Source of the DNA: Spirosoma luteum DSM 19990 | GTDB taxonomy: Bacteria; Bacteroidota; Bacteroidia; Cytophagales; Spirosomataceae | Reading direction: 5' to 3' | Length of the DNA: 64,000 bases | Assembly (NCBI RefSeq): GCF_000374065.1 | Contig: NZ_KB893245.1 | Location: 496,001-560,000, forward strand | In this document: in pieces, positions 53,670 to 63,146 of the stretch | How positions within the stretch are numbered: the stretch's first letter is position 1 | Layout: each line of letters begins with the position of its first letter | Position numbers and translations under genes: made by a program | The notes under the pieces: generated by a model | Told to the model about the DNA's origin: nothing | Databases searched by the model: none | What the model saw: the letters and a program-made list of their open reading frames with translations, nothing else

Positions 53670-53714
53670 ATTCGAGGTCATTGATTGTCTCAAAAACAAT
53701 CAATGACCTCGAAT
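53670..53714. repeat. 19-bp perfect hairpin between two transporter genes
   Basis: Bases 53670-53688 pair perfectly with 53696-53714 around a 7-nt loop. It lies between the SSS stop codon and the MFS start on the minus strand. It may be the SSS terminator. Confidence 0.75.
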
Positions 53715-53729
53715 GACCAAACATTTATT

Positions 53730-55427
53730 TTACCAGAATCGGATATACAGCATGGATACCAGCATAATAATGATGACCGCCATAGCCAGGTTAGTTGGAG
53801 CCAGTTTGAACATGGACGCGTCGATGGCCAGTCCTTTAGGATTTATTTTCGGTCCGGCCAGACTAAGGAGCACCATCATGGCAACAGTCAAGAAGAACGC
53901 CCAACCCATAGCAATCAGGAAGGGAATTTCATAAACGCCATCACTGTTTAGAAACGCCGTGTACATAATCGTTTCGGGGCCGAACAGGCTGGGTGCGAAA
54001 TTATTGAACAGGACTGCAAAGCCGAAGCCGCCCAAAATACCGGCAATGGCCGCTACACCGGTGGTGCGTTTCCAGAAGAAACCCAGCAGGAACACCGCGA
54101 AAATACCGGGGCTGATATAGCCGGTATATTTTTGAATAAACGTAAAACCACCTTCGCCACCAATGCCAAGGGCATCATCCCAGGCCAGCGCAATGGATAG
54201 GGCAACTGCCACCAGAATCGTGATTCGTCCGATCCAGAGCGAACGGGCTTCGCTGGCAGTTTTATTAATGTACTTCTGGTAAATATCGAGGGTGAAAATG
54301 GTTGAAATAGAGTTGGCTTTACCCGCCAGTGAGGCTACGATAGCGGCCGTTAGGGCGGCAACTGATAGCCCTTTCAGACCCGTCGGTAAAAACGTCAGTA
54401 CTGCCGAATAAGCGTTATCGCCCGATACGACGCCATTGCGGAGCATTTCGCCCTGTAGGCCACCGTTCTTGTGAATCACATAAGCGGCAATACCGGGAAG
54501 CATTACAATAATAGGCATGAAAATTTTCAGTATGGCTGCAAAGAGAATACCGGTACGGGCGGTTTTGAGATCAGCTCCCAGCGCTCGTTGCGTAATGTAT
54601 TGGTTACAACCCCAGTAGTTGAGGTTAACAACCCACATACCGCCGAGGTACATAGCAATGCCCGGGAGCGTCAGGTATCGCTTGATATCCTCCTGGGGTG
54701 CCCCGGGAGCCGGTTTTTCGAAAATCATGTGGAAGTGATCATCGGCGTCTTTGAACATGGCACCCAGGCCCGAAATGATACCCCCGTCCAATCCCATCGT
54801 CAGGCTTACCTGTTGCAGAGCCAGATAGGTAGTAACCAGACCACCAATGATCAGGACCAGCACCTGGATAACATCGGTATAGCCAATGACATTCATGCCG
54901 CCCAGGGTGATGAAAATAGCGAATACACTCAGGCAAAGGATGACTATGTGAAAACTATCCCCCCCTATCAGGCTACTGATAGCCAGCGCACCCAGGAATA
55001 AAATGGAGGTCAGGTTAACAAATACGTACAGAAACAACCAGAAAACAGCCATTATTAAACTCACCGTTTCGTTGTAGCGCGTACTCAGAAACTGCGGCAT
55101 GGTGTAAATCTTGTTCTTGAGATAAATTGGAATGAACCACACCGCTACAATAATAAGGGAGATAGCCGCCAGCCATTCGTAAACCGCAATAGCAACCCCA
55201 AAACGATAGCCATCACCCGACATGCCGATGAACTGCTCGGCCGATATGTTAGACGCGATAAGGGAGGCTCCGATAGCCCACCAGGTTAGCGATCCTTCGG
55301 CCAGAAAAAAATCTTTGGTGTCTTGTTTTGTCTTTTGATTTCGCCGGTAGATCCAGTATCCATACGAGGAAACACCGATAAAATACAGGAAGAAAATAAC
55401 GTAATCGGTTAGGGCAAGTTGGTTCAT
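53730..55427 (-). CDS. Sodium/solute symporter (SSS family)
   Basis: This 565-residue symporter has about 14 transmembrane helices and belongs to the SSS/SGLT family. ASLIASNISAEQFIGMSG is the characteristic sugar-symporter motif, GMNVIGYTDVIQVLVLIIGG is typical, and the region ALTAAIVASLAGKANSISTIFTLDIYQKY matches the family signature. It resembles vSGLT-type sugar transporters. The large sodium/sugar type fits a sugar-use context with the sialidase-like, apionate-lactonase-like and esterase genes to the right, but the pair is not in one operon. Confidence 0.95.
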   Translation of the reverse strand: MNQLALTDYVIFFLYFIGVSSYGYWIYRRNQKTKQDTKDFFLAEGSLTWWAIGASLIASNISAEQFIGMSGDGYRFGVAIAVYEWLAAISLIIVAVWFIPIYLKNKIYTMPQFLSTRYNETVSLIMAVFWLFLYVFVNLTSILFLGALAISSLIGGDSFHIVILCLSVFAIFITLGGMNVIGYTDVIQVLVLIIGGLVTTYLALQQVSLTMGLDGGIISGLGAMFKDADDHFHMIFEKPAPGAPQEDIKRYLTLPGIAMYLGGMWVVNLNYWGCNQYITQRALGADLKTARTGILFAAILKIFMPIIVMLPGIAAYVIHKNGGLQGEMLRNGVVSGDNAYSAVLTFLPTGLKGLSVAALTAAIVASLAGKANSISTIFTLDIYQKYINKTASEARSLWIGRITILVAVALSIALAWDDALGIGGEGGFTFIQKYTGYISPGIFAVFLLGFFWKRTTGVAAIAGILGGFGFAVLFNNFAPSLFGPETIMYTAFLNSDGVYEIPFLIAMGWAFFLTVAMMVLLSLAGPKINPKGLAIDASMFKLAPTNLAMAVIIIMLVSMLYIRFW

Positions 55428-55630
55428 TGGAACAGTCTGGTAATTGTGTGTTTAAATCAGCCTGTAAAAAAGCAATTAATTCTTTAAATAGGCTTACAGT
55501 CGGTTAAAATCATTTAAAGTTTAATCAATTATCAACCACCTTTCGGCCAAAAACTGTCAATTTGACATTTATACTTAAAAATCGGGTAGTATACGGTCTA
55601 TTATTCGTTTCCGCCCTCCAAGTGTTGGCG

Positions 55631-56599
55631 TCATTTTTTTCGAATCTGTTCAGCTTTCTTTTCTGACGGAATGACCGCTACTTTTTCCTCCCGCTCAGTT
55701 TGGTCGAGGTATACCGCGTACTCGGCTGGCTGGATTCGTATACCAAAATGATTGGCATATGCCTGCGTAAACTCCGCCCCGAAATACAGAATAATGGCCG
55801 TGTAGTAAATCCAGGTCAAAATAACGGTTAGGGAACCAGCCGCTCCATAGGTTGATTGGGTACCGGCCGTCTCGATGTATAAACCAATCAGGTACTGACC
55901 CAGCATAAAGAGCAGCGCCGTAAAAACAGCTCCCAGCCGAACATCCTTCCAGGCAATTTTAGCATCGGGAAGCACTTTGAAAATAGTGCCGAACAGTATG
56001 GTTATAACAGCCGTACTAATGAAGAAATTAGCGCCACTAATGATATACACACCCAGATCGGGCAACCAATTGGTAAGGTGGCTTCTCAACACCAGCAGAA
56101 ACCCGTTGACCAACAGCGAGACCATCAGTAAAAACCCCAGACTTACCACCAGTGAAGAGGATAGCAGCCGGTCTTTGATCAACTTCAGCCAGCCCCGCCT
56201 GGGTTTCGCCTTGACGCGCCAGATTATATTGACCGATTCCTGGATTTCGACGAATATGCTTGTTGCACCAATTAGCAGTGTGATGATACCGATGGCTAAG
56301 GCGGTGTTTGTTTTGCCCGACAGCCCAACGTTTTTGATCATATCCTGAACCTGCTTGGCCGCTTCGTTGCCAACCAACCCGTTTATTTGCGCAAAGATCT
56401 GTCCCCGTATAGCTTCCTCACCAAAAAAAATACTGCTCAGTGATATGACCAGTACTAACAGGGGAGCCAGCGAAAAAACAGTGTAATAAGCCAGGGCCGC
56501 ACTAAGTTTCAAACAACGATCATCCAGGAAACCATTGAACGAATCACGAAGGACAATCCAGGTATTGCTAAAAAAACGTTTGATCGTTTTTGTATCCAT
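55631..56599 (-). CDS. YihY/BrkB family inner membrane protein
   Basis: This is a six-helix YihY/UPF0761 family protein, once annotated as ribonuclease BN. The 322-residue sequence shows RLSAALAYYTVFSLAPLLVLVI near the N-terminus and SIFVEIQESVNIIWRVK, LLVNGFLLVLRSHL, FTALLFMLGQYLIGLYI and GSLTVILTWIYYTAIILYFGAEFTQAYA. A charged C-terminal tail follows. Function is not established; roles in envelope integrity or export have been suggested. It is monocistronic. Confidence 0.93.
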   Translation of the reverse strand: MDTKTIKRFFSNTWIVLRDSFNGFLDDRCLKLSAALAYYTVFSLAPLLVLVISLSSIFFGEEAIRGQIFAQINGLVGNEAAKQVQDMIKNVGLSGKTNTALAIGIITLLIGATSIFVEIQESVNIIWRVKAKPRRGWLKLIKDRLLSSSLVVSLGFLLMVSLLVNGFLLVLRSHLTNWLPDLGVYIISGANFFISTAVITILFGTIFKVLPDAKIAWKDVRLGAVFTALLFMLGQYLIGLYIETAGTQSTYGAAGSLTVILTWIYYTAIILYFGAEFTQAYANHFGIRIQPAEYAVYLDQTEREEKVAVIPSEKKAEQIRKK

Positions 56600-56820
56600 A
56601 ATCCATATACGAATAGAGCGCGTTGAAGCGAGTTATGATGCATGCCAATGAGTCAACTACGTAACCGAAACGAGGTTGGGTTGTTGCTGATTGGTCTATT
56701 GATACCCTCAAGTCGATATCAAATATAGCCGTCAGGACCCTCACAGCAGTAGCCACACGTTGTTTTATCAGTAAAGAAGCGAAATAGCTGACTTCTGTCA
56801 GCGAAAGCATAGCACATGGT

Positions 56821-57867
56821 ATGATAAAATTTAATTACCCCGTATTCGCGGTTCTTGTCGGGCTGACGCTAACAGTCGATAGCACCTTTGGCCAGTCAGA
56901 CAAAGCGGTTTCACTACAGAAAGAATGGATTTACGAGCAGGCTCCCTTTCCGGAGTGCCATGCTTCTACTATCGCCGAAACCCCGCAGGGCCTGGTAACG
57001 GCCTGGTTTGGGGGCACCCATGAGCGTCACCCCGATGTGGGCATATGGACGAGTAGAAAGACCGCATCAAACTGGACTCCTCCCGTAGAGGTAGCCACGG
57101 GAGTGCAACCCGATGGGAAGCGGTTACCCTGCTGGAATCCGGTTTTGTTTCAAATACCCGACGGCGACCTGCTTCTGTTTTATAAAATTGGCCCCAGCCC
57201 ATCTACCTGGTGGGGTATGCTGAAGCGGTCGGCAGATGGGGGTAAAACCTGGTCAGAAGCTGAACGCCTGCCCGATGGCATTGCGGGGCCCATCAAAAAC
57301 AAGCCGGTTTTACTCCCGTCAGGCGTGTTGCTTTGCCCAACCAGTTCCGAAGATCACAACTGGCGGGTGCATTTTGAAATGACCAGCGATTGGGGTAAAA
57401 CCTGGCAGAAAACCGCACCTATCAACGATGGGGTTGAGAACGGAGCCATTCAGCCCAGTGTCCTGTTCCATCCAAATGGTCAGTTGCAGGCCCTGTGCCG
57501 TAGTCAGAAAAGTGGCTTCATTCTGGAGACATGGTCTAAGGATGGGGGTAAAACCTGGTCGGCGCTGCAGAAAACCACCCTGCCCAATCCGAATTCAGGT
57601 ACGGATGCCGTAACCCTTAAAGACGGTCGGCAGGTGCTGGTGTACAACCCTACGTCGCCGGTTAATGGCAAATCCGGGCCACGAACTCCACTGGACGTTG
57701 CTATTTCTGACGATGGAAAAACCTGGAGAACGCTGGCCGTGCTCGAAAATGAACCGGGGGAATATTCCTATCCGGCTGTGATTCAAACCAGTGATGGCCG
57801 GGTTCACATCACTTATACCTGGAAACGTAACCGCATCCGGCACGTTGTGTTTGACCCGAAGCCATGA
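56821..57867 (+). CDS. Sialidase-like (BNR repeat) exported glycosidase
   Basis: This 348-residue protein has a signal peptide (MIKFNYPVFAVLVGLTLTVDSTFGQ) and a six-bladed sialidase-like propeller. Asp-box motifs recur (RSADGGKTWSE, SKDGGKTWSALQ, ISDDGKTWRT). The catalytic FRIP arginine is not clearly visible, so an exo-sialidase activity is uncertain and another glycan or lactone substrate is possible. The stop codon overlaps the next start by 4 nt (ATGA), so the lactonase-like gene is translationally coupled. Confidence 0.85.
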   Translation: MIKFNYPVFAVLVGLTLTVDSTFGQSDKAVSLQKEWIYEQAPFPECHASTIAETPQGLVTAWFGGTHERHPDVGIWTSRKTASNWTPPVEVATGVQPDGKRLPCWNPVLFQIPDGDLLLFYKIGPSPSTWWGMLKRSADGGKTWSEAERLPDGIAGPIKNKPVLLPSGVLLCPTSSEDHNWRVHFEMTSDWGKTWQKTAPINDGVENGAIQPSVLFHPNGQLQALCRSQKSGFILETWSKDGGKTWSALQKTTLPNPNSGTDAVTLKDGRQVLVYNPTSPVNGKSGPRTPLDVAISDDGKTWRTLAVLENEPGEYSYPAVIQTSDGRVHITYTWKRNRIRHVVFDPKP

Positions 57868-59702
57868 CCATAAACCAGCAACTTTACGGAAGTGATGCAC
57901 CCCTGCCGGTCTACACCGAACTAAGGGCTGGCCCGCTGACGGTTGGGTACGAAGAAGGTTCGTTTCGGTACTTCCGATGGGGAAACGAAGAACTGCTGCG
58001 GATGATTTACGTTTCGATGAGGGACGAAAACTGGGGCACCCTGACGCCTATCCGCACGAATGAAGAAGTAATTATCGGCGCAGACCATTTTCAGGTTCGG
58101 TACGACTGCCATTACGAGCGCGGTACGACCGTATTATTCACCTGGAAAGTAACCGCTGAAGGGAAGGCTGATGGCTCGTTCAGGATGACGATTGATGGAC
58201 TGGCGCACCAATCATTCCTGCGAAATCGGGCGGGCTTTTGCATGCTGCATCCCATTCAGGGCATGGCCGGGCAGCCTTGTCAGTTGCTCCATCCGAACGG
58301 GCAATGGGAGACCACGCACTTCCCGCAGACCATAAGCCTGGAAAACCCCTTCAAGCAAGTTGCCGGGATGCGCTGGCAACAGGCTGATGGTATTTGGTTC
58401 AGACTGGATATGACCGGCGATATTTTTGAAACGGAAGACCAGCGCAACTGGACGGATGCTTCGTACAAAACGTTCTGCACCCCGTCGACCCTACCTATTC
58501 CGGTTCAACTTCAGGCCGGAGACCGGGTCCGTCAGCAAATCGGGTTTCGACCCGAACAACCGCTGCCGGTTTCATCTACAGTGCAGATGCGGGAGGTTAC
58601 CGTTCGGGTATTTGAGCAGGAACGCACCCTGCTGCCTGCCATTGGTGTCGGTGCCTCTACCGAAGTTCGGGTCTTGACCGAGTCCGTTCGGGAAGTGCTT
58701 CAGTCATGTCACTTTGCCCATTACCGGATTGAGGTAGTTCCGGCTCAGGCTGACTGGGAAACGGATTTTCTGGCGGAGGTTGCCAATGCCCTTGCCTGCG
58801 AGACACCCATGCTCGTTGCTTTACATCTAACAAGCAAGCATGCTGCTGAACTAAACGATTTTCTGGCGATTACGCGGCAGCATGCCGTAGCACTGGCTGA
58901 AATCATGCTGTTTTCGGTCAATGAGCCGGTCACGATGGCGGCTGTGCTGGCTACGGCTCCCGACATCCTGAGAAAAGCGTTGCCGCAAACGCGTATCGGT
59001 GCAGGAACCAACTACAACTTTACCGAACTGAACCGCAACCGGCTGGCAACGTATGAGGCCGATTTTATCAGCTACAGTGTTCATCCGCAGGTACATGCCT
59101 TCGATAACCGGTCGATGATAGAGACGCTCGCCACCCAGGGCGATACCGTGCAAACGGCCAGAACATTCGCCGGTTCAGTACCCATTCACGTATCGCCCGT
59201 AACGCTCCGGCAGCGGGTTAATCCCTACGCGCACGACCCGAAAGACAGCGTACAGACCAATAGCCAGAAGGCCGATCCCCGGCAACCATCGCTCTGGGCC
59301 GCAGGCTGGACGCTGGGTAGTATAAAGTATCTGGCCGAAGCGGGTGCGCAGTCGATAACCTATTTTCAAACGGTTGGTCATCAGGGAATCATTTCGGCTG
59401 GTGGGCAATCATACCCGTTAGGAGTGCTTTTGGTAGCTGTACAGAGTTTCAGGAGAGGGGAGGTCATTCGGACCGAAAGCAGTCAGCCGCTGACCTGTAG
59501 TACGTTGCTCCTGACTGATGGCACCCATCGGTGTTGGCTGGTGACCAACCATACAGACCAGTCCCTGCCGATTTCGCTACCCGAAAGGGTGCAACGCGGA
59601 TACAGGATTACGCTCGTACCGGCGCAACGAATGGAGCTGGATGTGGCTAATACCCAGCCGCTAGTTATTGAGCCTTTTGGAACGTGGGTACTATCGTGTT
59701 AG
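57864..59702 (+). CDS. D-apionate-lactonase-like protein
   Basis: I place this 612-residue protein near the D-apionate lactonase family from memory of its layout; the call is tentative. An N-terminal beta-rich domain holds ELRAGPLTVGYEEGSFRYF and MRDENWGTLTPIRTNEEV. A TIM-barrel-like middle (about 260-520) holds IGAGTNYNFTELNRNR and SYSVHPQVHAFDN. The C-terminal strand domain ends EPFGTWVLSC. There is no signal peptide. Coupling to the sialidase-like gene suggests they act on one saccharide, such as apiose- or acid-sugar-containing plant glycan. Confidence 0.5.
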   Translation: MTINQQLYGSDAPLPVYTELRAGPLTVGYEEGSFRYFRWGNEELLRMIYVSMRDENWGTLTPIRTNEEVIIGADHFQVRYDCHYERGTTVLFTWKVTAEGKADGSFRMTIDGLAHQSFLRNRAGFCMLHPIQGMAGQPCQLLHPNGQWETTHFPQTISLENPFKQVAGMRWQQADGIWFRLDMTGDIFETEDQRNWTDASYKTFCTPSTLPIPVQLQAGDRVRQQIGFRPEQPLPVSSTVQMREVTVRVFEQERTLLPAIGVGASTEVRVLTESVREVLQSCHFAHYRIEVVPAQADWETDFLAEVANALACETPMLVALHLTSKHAAELNDFLAITRQHAVALAEIMLFSVNEPVTMAAVLATAPDILRKALPQTRIGAGTNYNFTELNRNRLATYEADFISYSVHPQVHAFDNRSMIETLATQGDTVQTARTFAGSVPIHVSPVTLRQRVNPYAHDPKDSVQTNSQKADPRQPSLWAAGWTLGSIKYLAEAGAQSITYFQTVGHQGIISAGGQSYPLGVLLVAVQSFRRGEVIRTESSQPLTCSTLLLTDGTHRCWLVTNHTDQSLPISLPERVQRGYRITLVPAQRMELDVANTQPLVIEPFGTWVLSC

Positions 59703-59826
59703 CCGGTACTAATCCGGCTGGTTGGTTTTCCATACTCCACGAACTGGTTTAGGCTGGTTAGGGTTAGAAACAACAGCCGGATACCGTCAGGTGTCCGCGT
59801 AAAAAAGGCTGTATACTGACTACTGC

Positions 59827-60723
59827 ATGTTTTCTTTATTTTCGTCCCCCTTCCTTTGGCGGGTTCCGGTTGCCCTGCTCACGCTGGCGGTTGTCTTGTT
59901 TTCCATGAGTGGTTATGCTATTTCCTGCCAGAGCCATCGCATCAAAGACGTAACCTATGTAGCATCAACTTCTCCCGATTTTGACCCCGAACGGCATATA
60001 TTAGACCTTTATACGCCCAGTAAAAAATCGGCAACGGCCCGACCGGTGGTGGTTTTTATTCACGGAGGGAGCTGGACTAGCGGGAGTAAAAATATCTACT
60101 GGTTTATTGGCAGACGGCTGGCCAAACAGGGTGTAATAACCGCTATCATTAACTACCGCCTGGCCCCGGCGGTAGAAGTACCTTCGATGGCCAGCGACTG
60201 CGCCCGGGCGGTGCAATGGACCAAACAGCACATTGGCGAATACGGGGGCGACCCTAACCGCATCTTTGTGATGGGGCACTCGGCAGGAGCCGGTTTAGCG
60301 GCTCTGCTGGCCACCAACAACCAGCTATTCACCAACCTAGGTCTTGCCCGGAATCCAGTGAAAGGGGTTATTCTCGATGACCCTGCCGGACTGGATATGT
60401 TCGACTATCTGACCAAAATGCAGTACCCCGGCGACGAACGATACCTGATTCCGTACGGGAAGAACCCCGCCCTCTGGCGGACGGTATCGCCGATGTACCA
60501 CGTTGAAGCCGGTTGCCCACCCATGCTGATTTACGTGGGCGGAAAAACGTATCCCAGCATTACCAGCAGCTCAAAACGGTTCCACGAGAAACTACAGGAA
60601 CAGGGTGTGAAAAACGAACTAACAACCCTGCCCGGTAAAAAACACATTCCGATGGTGACGCAGCTGTTCTGGAAAGATAACATCATCTACCGAGACCTGC
60701 TGAAGTTTGTAGGGGCGGAGTAG
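59827..60723 (+). CDS. Exported alpha/beta hydrolase (esterase/lipase, HSL-like)
   Basis: This 298-residue hydrolase has an N-terminal hydrophobic signal or anchor (about residues 10-30). The oxyanion motif VVFIHGGSWTSGSKN and nucleophile elbow MGHSAGAGLAA are standard for the BD-FAE/carboxylesterase group, with the His near KKHIPMV. It likely removes acyl or acetyl esters from carbohydrates in the envelope. It lies 124 nt after the lactonase-like gene, so it may be a member of the same sugar locus but with its own promoter. Confidence 0.9.
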   Translation: MFSLFSSPFLWRVPVALLTLAVVLFSMSGYAISCQSHRIKDVTYVASTSPDFDPERHILDLYTPSKKSATARPVVVFIHGGSWTSGSKNIYWFIGRRLAKQGVITAIINYRLAPAVEVPSMASDCARAVQWTKQHIGEYGGDPNRIFVMGHSAGAGLAALLATNNQLFTNLGLARNPVKGVILDDPAGLDMFDYLTKMQYPGDERYLIPYGKNPALWRTVSPMYHVEAGCPPMLIYVGGKTYPSITSSSKRFHEKLQEQGVKNELTTLPGKKHIPMVTQLFWKDNIIYRDLLKFVGAE

Positions 60724-60769
60724 GTCGAAAACTCGTTTACCCTCACTTCGGTCGGATTAATCTTTTCGA

Positions 60770-60777
60770 TAGGTTTG
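60770..60777 (+). promoter_or_regulatory. -7 box (TAGGTTTG) upstream of the redoxin gene
   Basis: TAGGTTTG matches TAnnTTTG and ends 31 nt before the ATG at 60809. It gives the redoxin gene a promoter separate from the esterase gene. Confidence 0.4.
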
Positions 60778-60808
60778 CCATCTAAGGCTTAAACGCGTTA
60801 AACAAGTA

Positions 60809-61429
60809 ATGGAAAAATACACAGGGCGGTTTCTACTCACAGGACTGTTTCTCCTGCTTACCGGAATCAGTATCCTGGCTCAGTCGGTAAAAGGCTATAA
60901 TCTGGGCGATGCGGTTGCCGATTTTAACCTAAAAAATATTGACGGACTTTCAGTCTCGCTGAGTAACTATCGCGATAAGAAAGGACTGATTGTGGTATTC
61001 ACGAGCAATCACTGCCCATTCTCAAAAGCATACGAAGAGCGGCTTATTTCGCTGGATCGGAATTTTGCCGGGCAGGGTTACCCGGTACTGGCAGTGATGG
61101 CTAATGACCCGGAAGCCTACAATGAAGATTCATTCGAAAACATGAAAGCCCGTGCCCAGACTAAAAATTATCCTTATCCTTATGTGATGGACGAAGCACA
61201 GTCAATAGCCCGCGCTTTTGGGGCTACACGACTGCCGGAAGTATACGTCCTCAAACAGAACGCTGGTCAGTTCATTCTTGAATACAAAGGGGCCATTGAC
61301 GATAATCCGCAGGATGCCGACAGCGTGCAACGTCGGTATGTTTATGAAGCAGTTAGTGGTTTGTTAGCGGACAAGCCAGTGCAGTCGCCTATTACAAAAC
61401 CGATTGGGTGCGGTATCAAGTGGAAATGA
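60809..61429 (+). CDS. Exported thioredoxin-fold (redoxin) protein
   Basis: This 206-residue AhpC/TSA-type protein has a signal peptide ending near ILAQS. The core motif is TSNHCPFSKAYEER, with a lone catalytic Cys where thioredoxin has CxxC, and a cis-Pro region GATRLPEVYVL. The ending PIGCGIKWK carries a second Cys that may be the resolving one. The family is common in Bacteroidota and probably reduces peroxides or repairs thiols in the envelope. It is monocistronic. Confidence 0.88.
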   Translation: MEKYTGRFLLTGLFLLLTGISILAQSVKGYNLGDAVADFNLKNIDGLSVSLSNYRDKKGLIVVFTSNHCPFSKAYEERLISLDRNFAGQGYPVLAVMANDPEAYNEDSFENMKARAQTKNYPYPYVMDEAQSIARAFGATRLPEVYVLKQNAGQFILEYKGAIDDNPQDADSVQRRYVYEAVSGLLADKPVQSPITKPIGCGIKWK

Positions 61430-61663
61430 TACATACACCAGACTAGTATAGAAAATAGTTATATTAGTGTGTTTTAGTTGTATTATGTGGTAACTTTATG
61501 GCGTTGCTGTACGCAACCCAGAATGAAAACATCAAATACTATTCTGGAAGATAACACTAGTGCCTAACGGGCTGTTAGTCAGATTGAAAATAGACTAGTC
61601 AGGATAACCTCCCGTGTTTTTTGTAGTAGATAACCCAACGGAAAATACAACGCCAAACTTACC

Positions 61664-62167
61664 ATGGAGTTAAATGCATTGACTGCCCCACTTACTATAC
61701 ACGAAATAGAATGGCGGGTGCAAAGCCAGACCAAAGACGGTCAGAAAATTATTGTGGTGCCGTACATCACCAACCGCTGTGTGATGCAACGTTTCGATGA
61801 CCAGTTTGGCTGGGCGGGCTGGCAAAATGAGATTAAGGAAATAGACGGAGGCTTTTTGTGTACCATTACGGCCATTTTGCCCGGTGGCGAAATTGTGAAG
61901 AAGACGGATGGTGCCAGTCGCACCGCCGTTGAACCGGTGAAGGGAGGTATCAGCGATGCCATGAAACGTTGCGCTGTGCAGTTTGGCCTGGGCCGGGCTT
62001 TGTACGATTTTCCTAAAGTAATGATTCAAACCACAGACAAGTATATTCCAAACTGGGCTGCTCCCCTGCTGGACAAAATGGTAGAGAAACTCAACGCGGG
62101 CGGTTTGGTTCGTGATGTGGTAGTGCTTAAACCTGAACACGCTAAGGTTCCCCCGAAGGAAGTATAA
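61664..62167 (+). CDS. Rad52/Rad22-family single-strand annealing protein
   Basis: This 167-residue protein shows the Rad52/DdrA-like fold: EIEWRVQSQTKDGQKIIVVPYITNRCVMQRFDDQFGWAGWQNEI, then DGGFLCTITAILPGGEIVKKTDGASRTAVEPVKGGISDAMKRCAVQFGLGRALYDFP. These match the DNA-annealing beta-hairpin and the GGxSDAMKRCA core. Such proteins anneal single strands in recombination and often come from phages. Here it stands alone, with no exonuclease, primase or phage gene nearby. A 234-nt AT-rich spacer precedes it. A phage remnant or a repair gene like Deinococcus ddrA are both possible. Confidence 0.88.
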   Translation: MELNALTAPLTIHEIEWRVQSQTKDGQKIIVVPYITNRCVMQRFDDQFGWAGWQNEIKEIDGGFLCTITAILPGGEIVKKTDGASRTAVEPVKGGISDAMKRCAVQFGLGRALYDFPKVMIQTTDKYIPNWAAPLLDKMVEKLNAGGLVRDVVVLKPEHAKVPPKEV

Positions 62168-62339
62168 AACTACTTCTGATTCTGCCTCAGGCGGACGAAC
62201 GTATAGACAGCCCACAAATTCATTGATCAGTAAATGCATTCTACTTAGTCAATTATACTCACGGTTCGGTAATTTCGCATCCCTAAATCCAAGAACGCTG
62301 AAACTGCGTTTATTTGGTATCTACTTACCGTTACCCTGT

Positions 62340-62900
62340 ATGCATAAAGACTACACTGACGAAGAATTGGTTGACTGGTATTTGAAGACCCGTCAAAACA
62401 CGTACTTCGAGCAACTCTATGAACGCTACAGTCATAAGGTACACAACAAATGCCTGTCGTTTACCAAAGACAGGATGCAGGCCGACGATCTGACGCAGGA
62501 TATATTTTTGCGGCTATTGGGCAAACTCGAAAGCTATAAACAAAACGCCAAGTTTTCCACCTGGCTTTATTCCATTACCTCCAATTACTGTACAGATCGG
62601 ATTCGTTCTATCCGTGCCCGTCATCACCCCATACTACTGGACAACTGGGGAAGTATGACCCTGATATCCGACGATAATGAAGTAGACCAGCAAACGGAGT
62701 TGAACCGGGTAAAAATTCAGTACGCGCTCACCCGTATGCCGCTTATCGAACAACATCTGCTGCAAAAAAAATACCAGGAAGATACCAGTATACAGGAATT
62801 AGCCATTCATTACTCTCTGACGGAAAGTGCCATAAAGATGCGCTTAAAGCGATCACGTGACCGACTGCGTCAGTTCTACGGAGAGATAAGAATACATTGA
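62340..62900 (+). CDS. ECF-type sigma factor
   Basis: This 186-residue sigma factor has region 2 (YFEQLYERYSHKVHNKCLSF and DDLTQDIFLRLLGKLESYKQ, followed by FSTWLYSITSNYCTDRIRS) and region 4 (SIQELAIHYSLTESAIKMRLKRSRDRLRQFY). I start at ATG 62340, since 39 upstream residues in frame do not resemble sigma factors. No anti-sigma or membrane gene lies next to it, so its control is unclear; it could be an orphan ECF. Spacing to mscL is 246 nt. Confidence 0.92.
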   Translation: MHKDYTDEELVDWYLKTRQNTYFEQLYERYSHKVHNKCLSFTKDRMQADDLTQDIFLRLLGKLESYKQNAKFSTWLYSITSNYCTDRIRSIRARHHPILLDNWGSMTLISDDNEVDQQTELNRVKIQYALTRMPLIEQHLLQKKYQEDTSIQELAIHYSLTESAIKMRLKRSRDRLRQFYGEIRIH

Positions 62901-63146
62901 GCATTTTATTCCATAAGGCACTATAGAACAGTAGATTAACTGAAAGGCCGAGTTCTTGTATCGATTAGTTAAGTTCATCTGCAAACGCTGGCTGTCAGGA
63001 TGGTTCATAACCTGCATTCATTCAAAAAGAAGCAGGACGTTCCGAAAGCCACTACCCCTTCAGGCGGTTTTGATTTTACCCAAAAGAGTATATTCTTTGC
63101 CTGATTACGCGGTTTCAAAATTCCCTAACCCACAAATCAATTGTTT

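Noticed and set aside
55631..56599. Ribonuclease BN annotation for the YihY protein
   Set aside because: The old name came from a mis-assigned gene; the sequence is a six-helix membrane protein with no nuclease motif.
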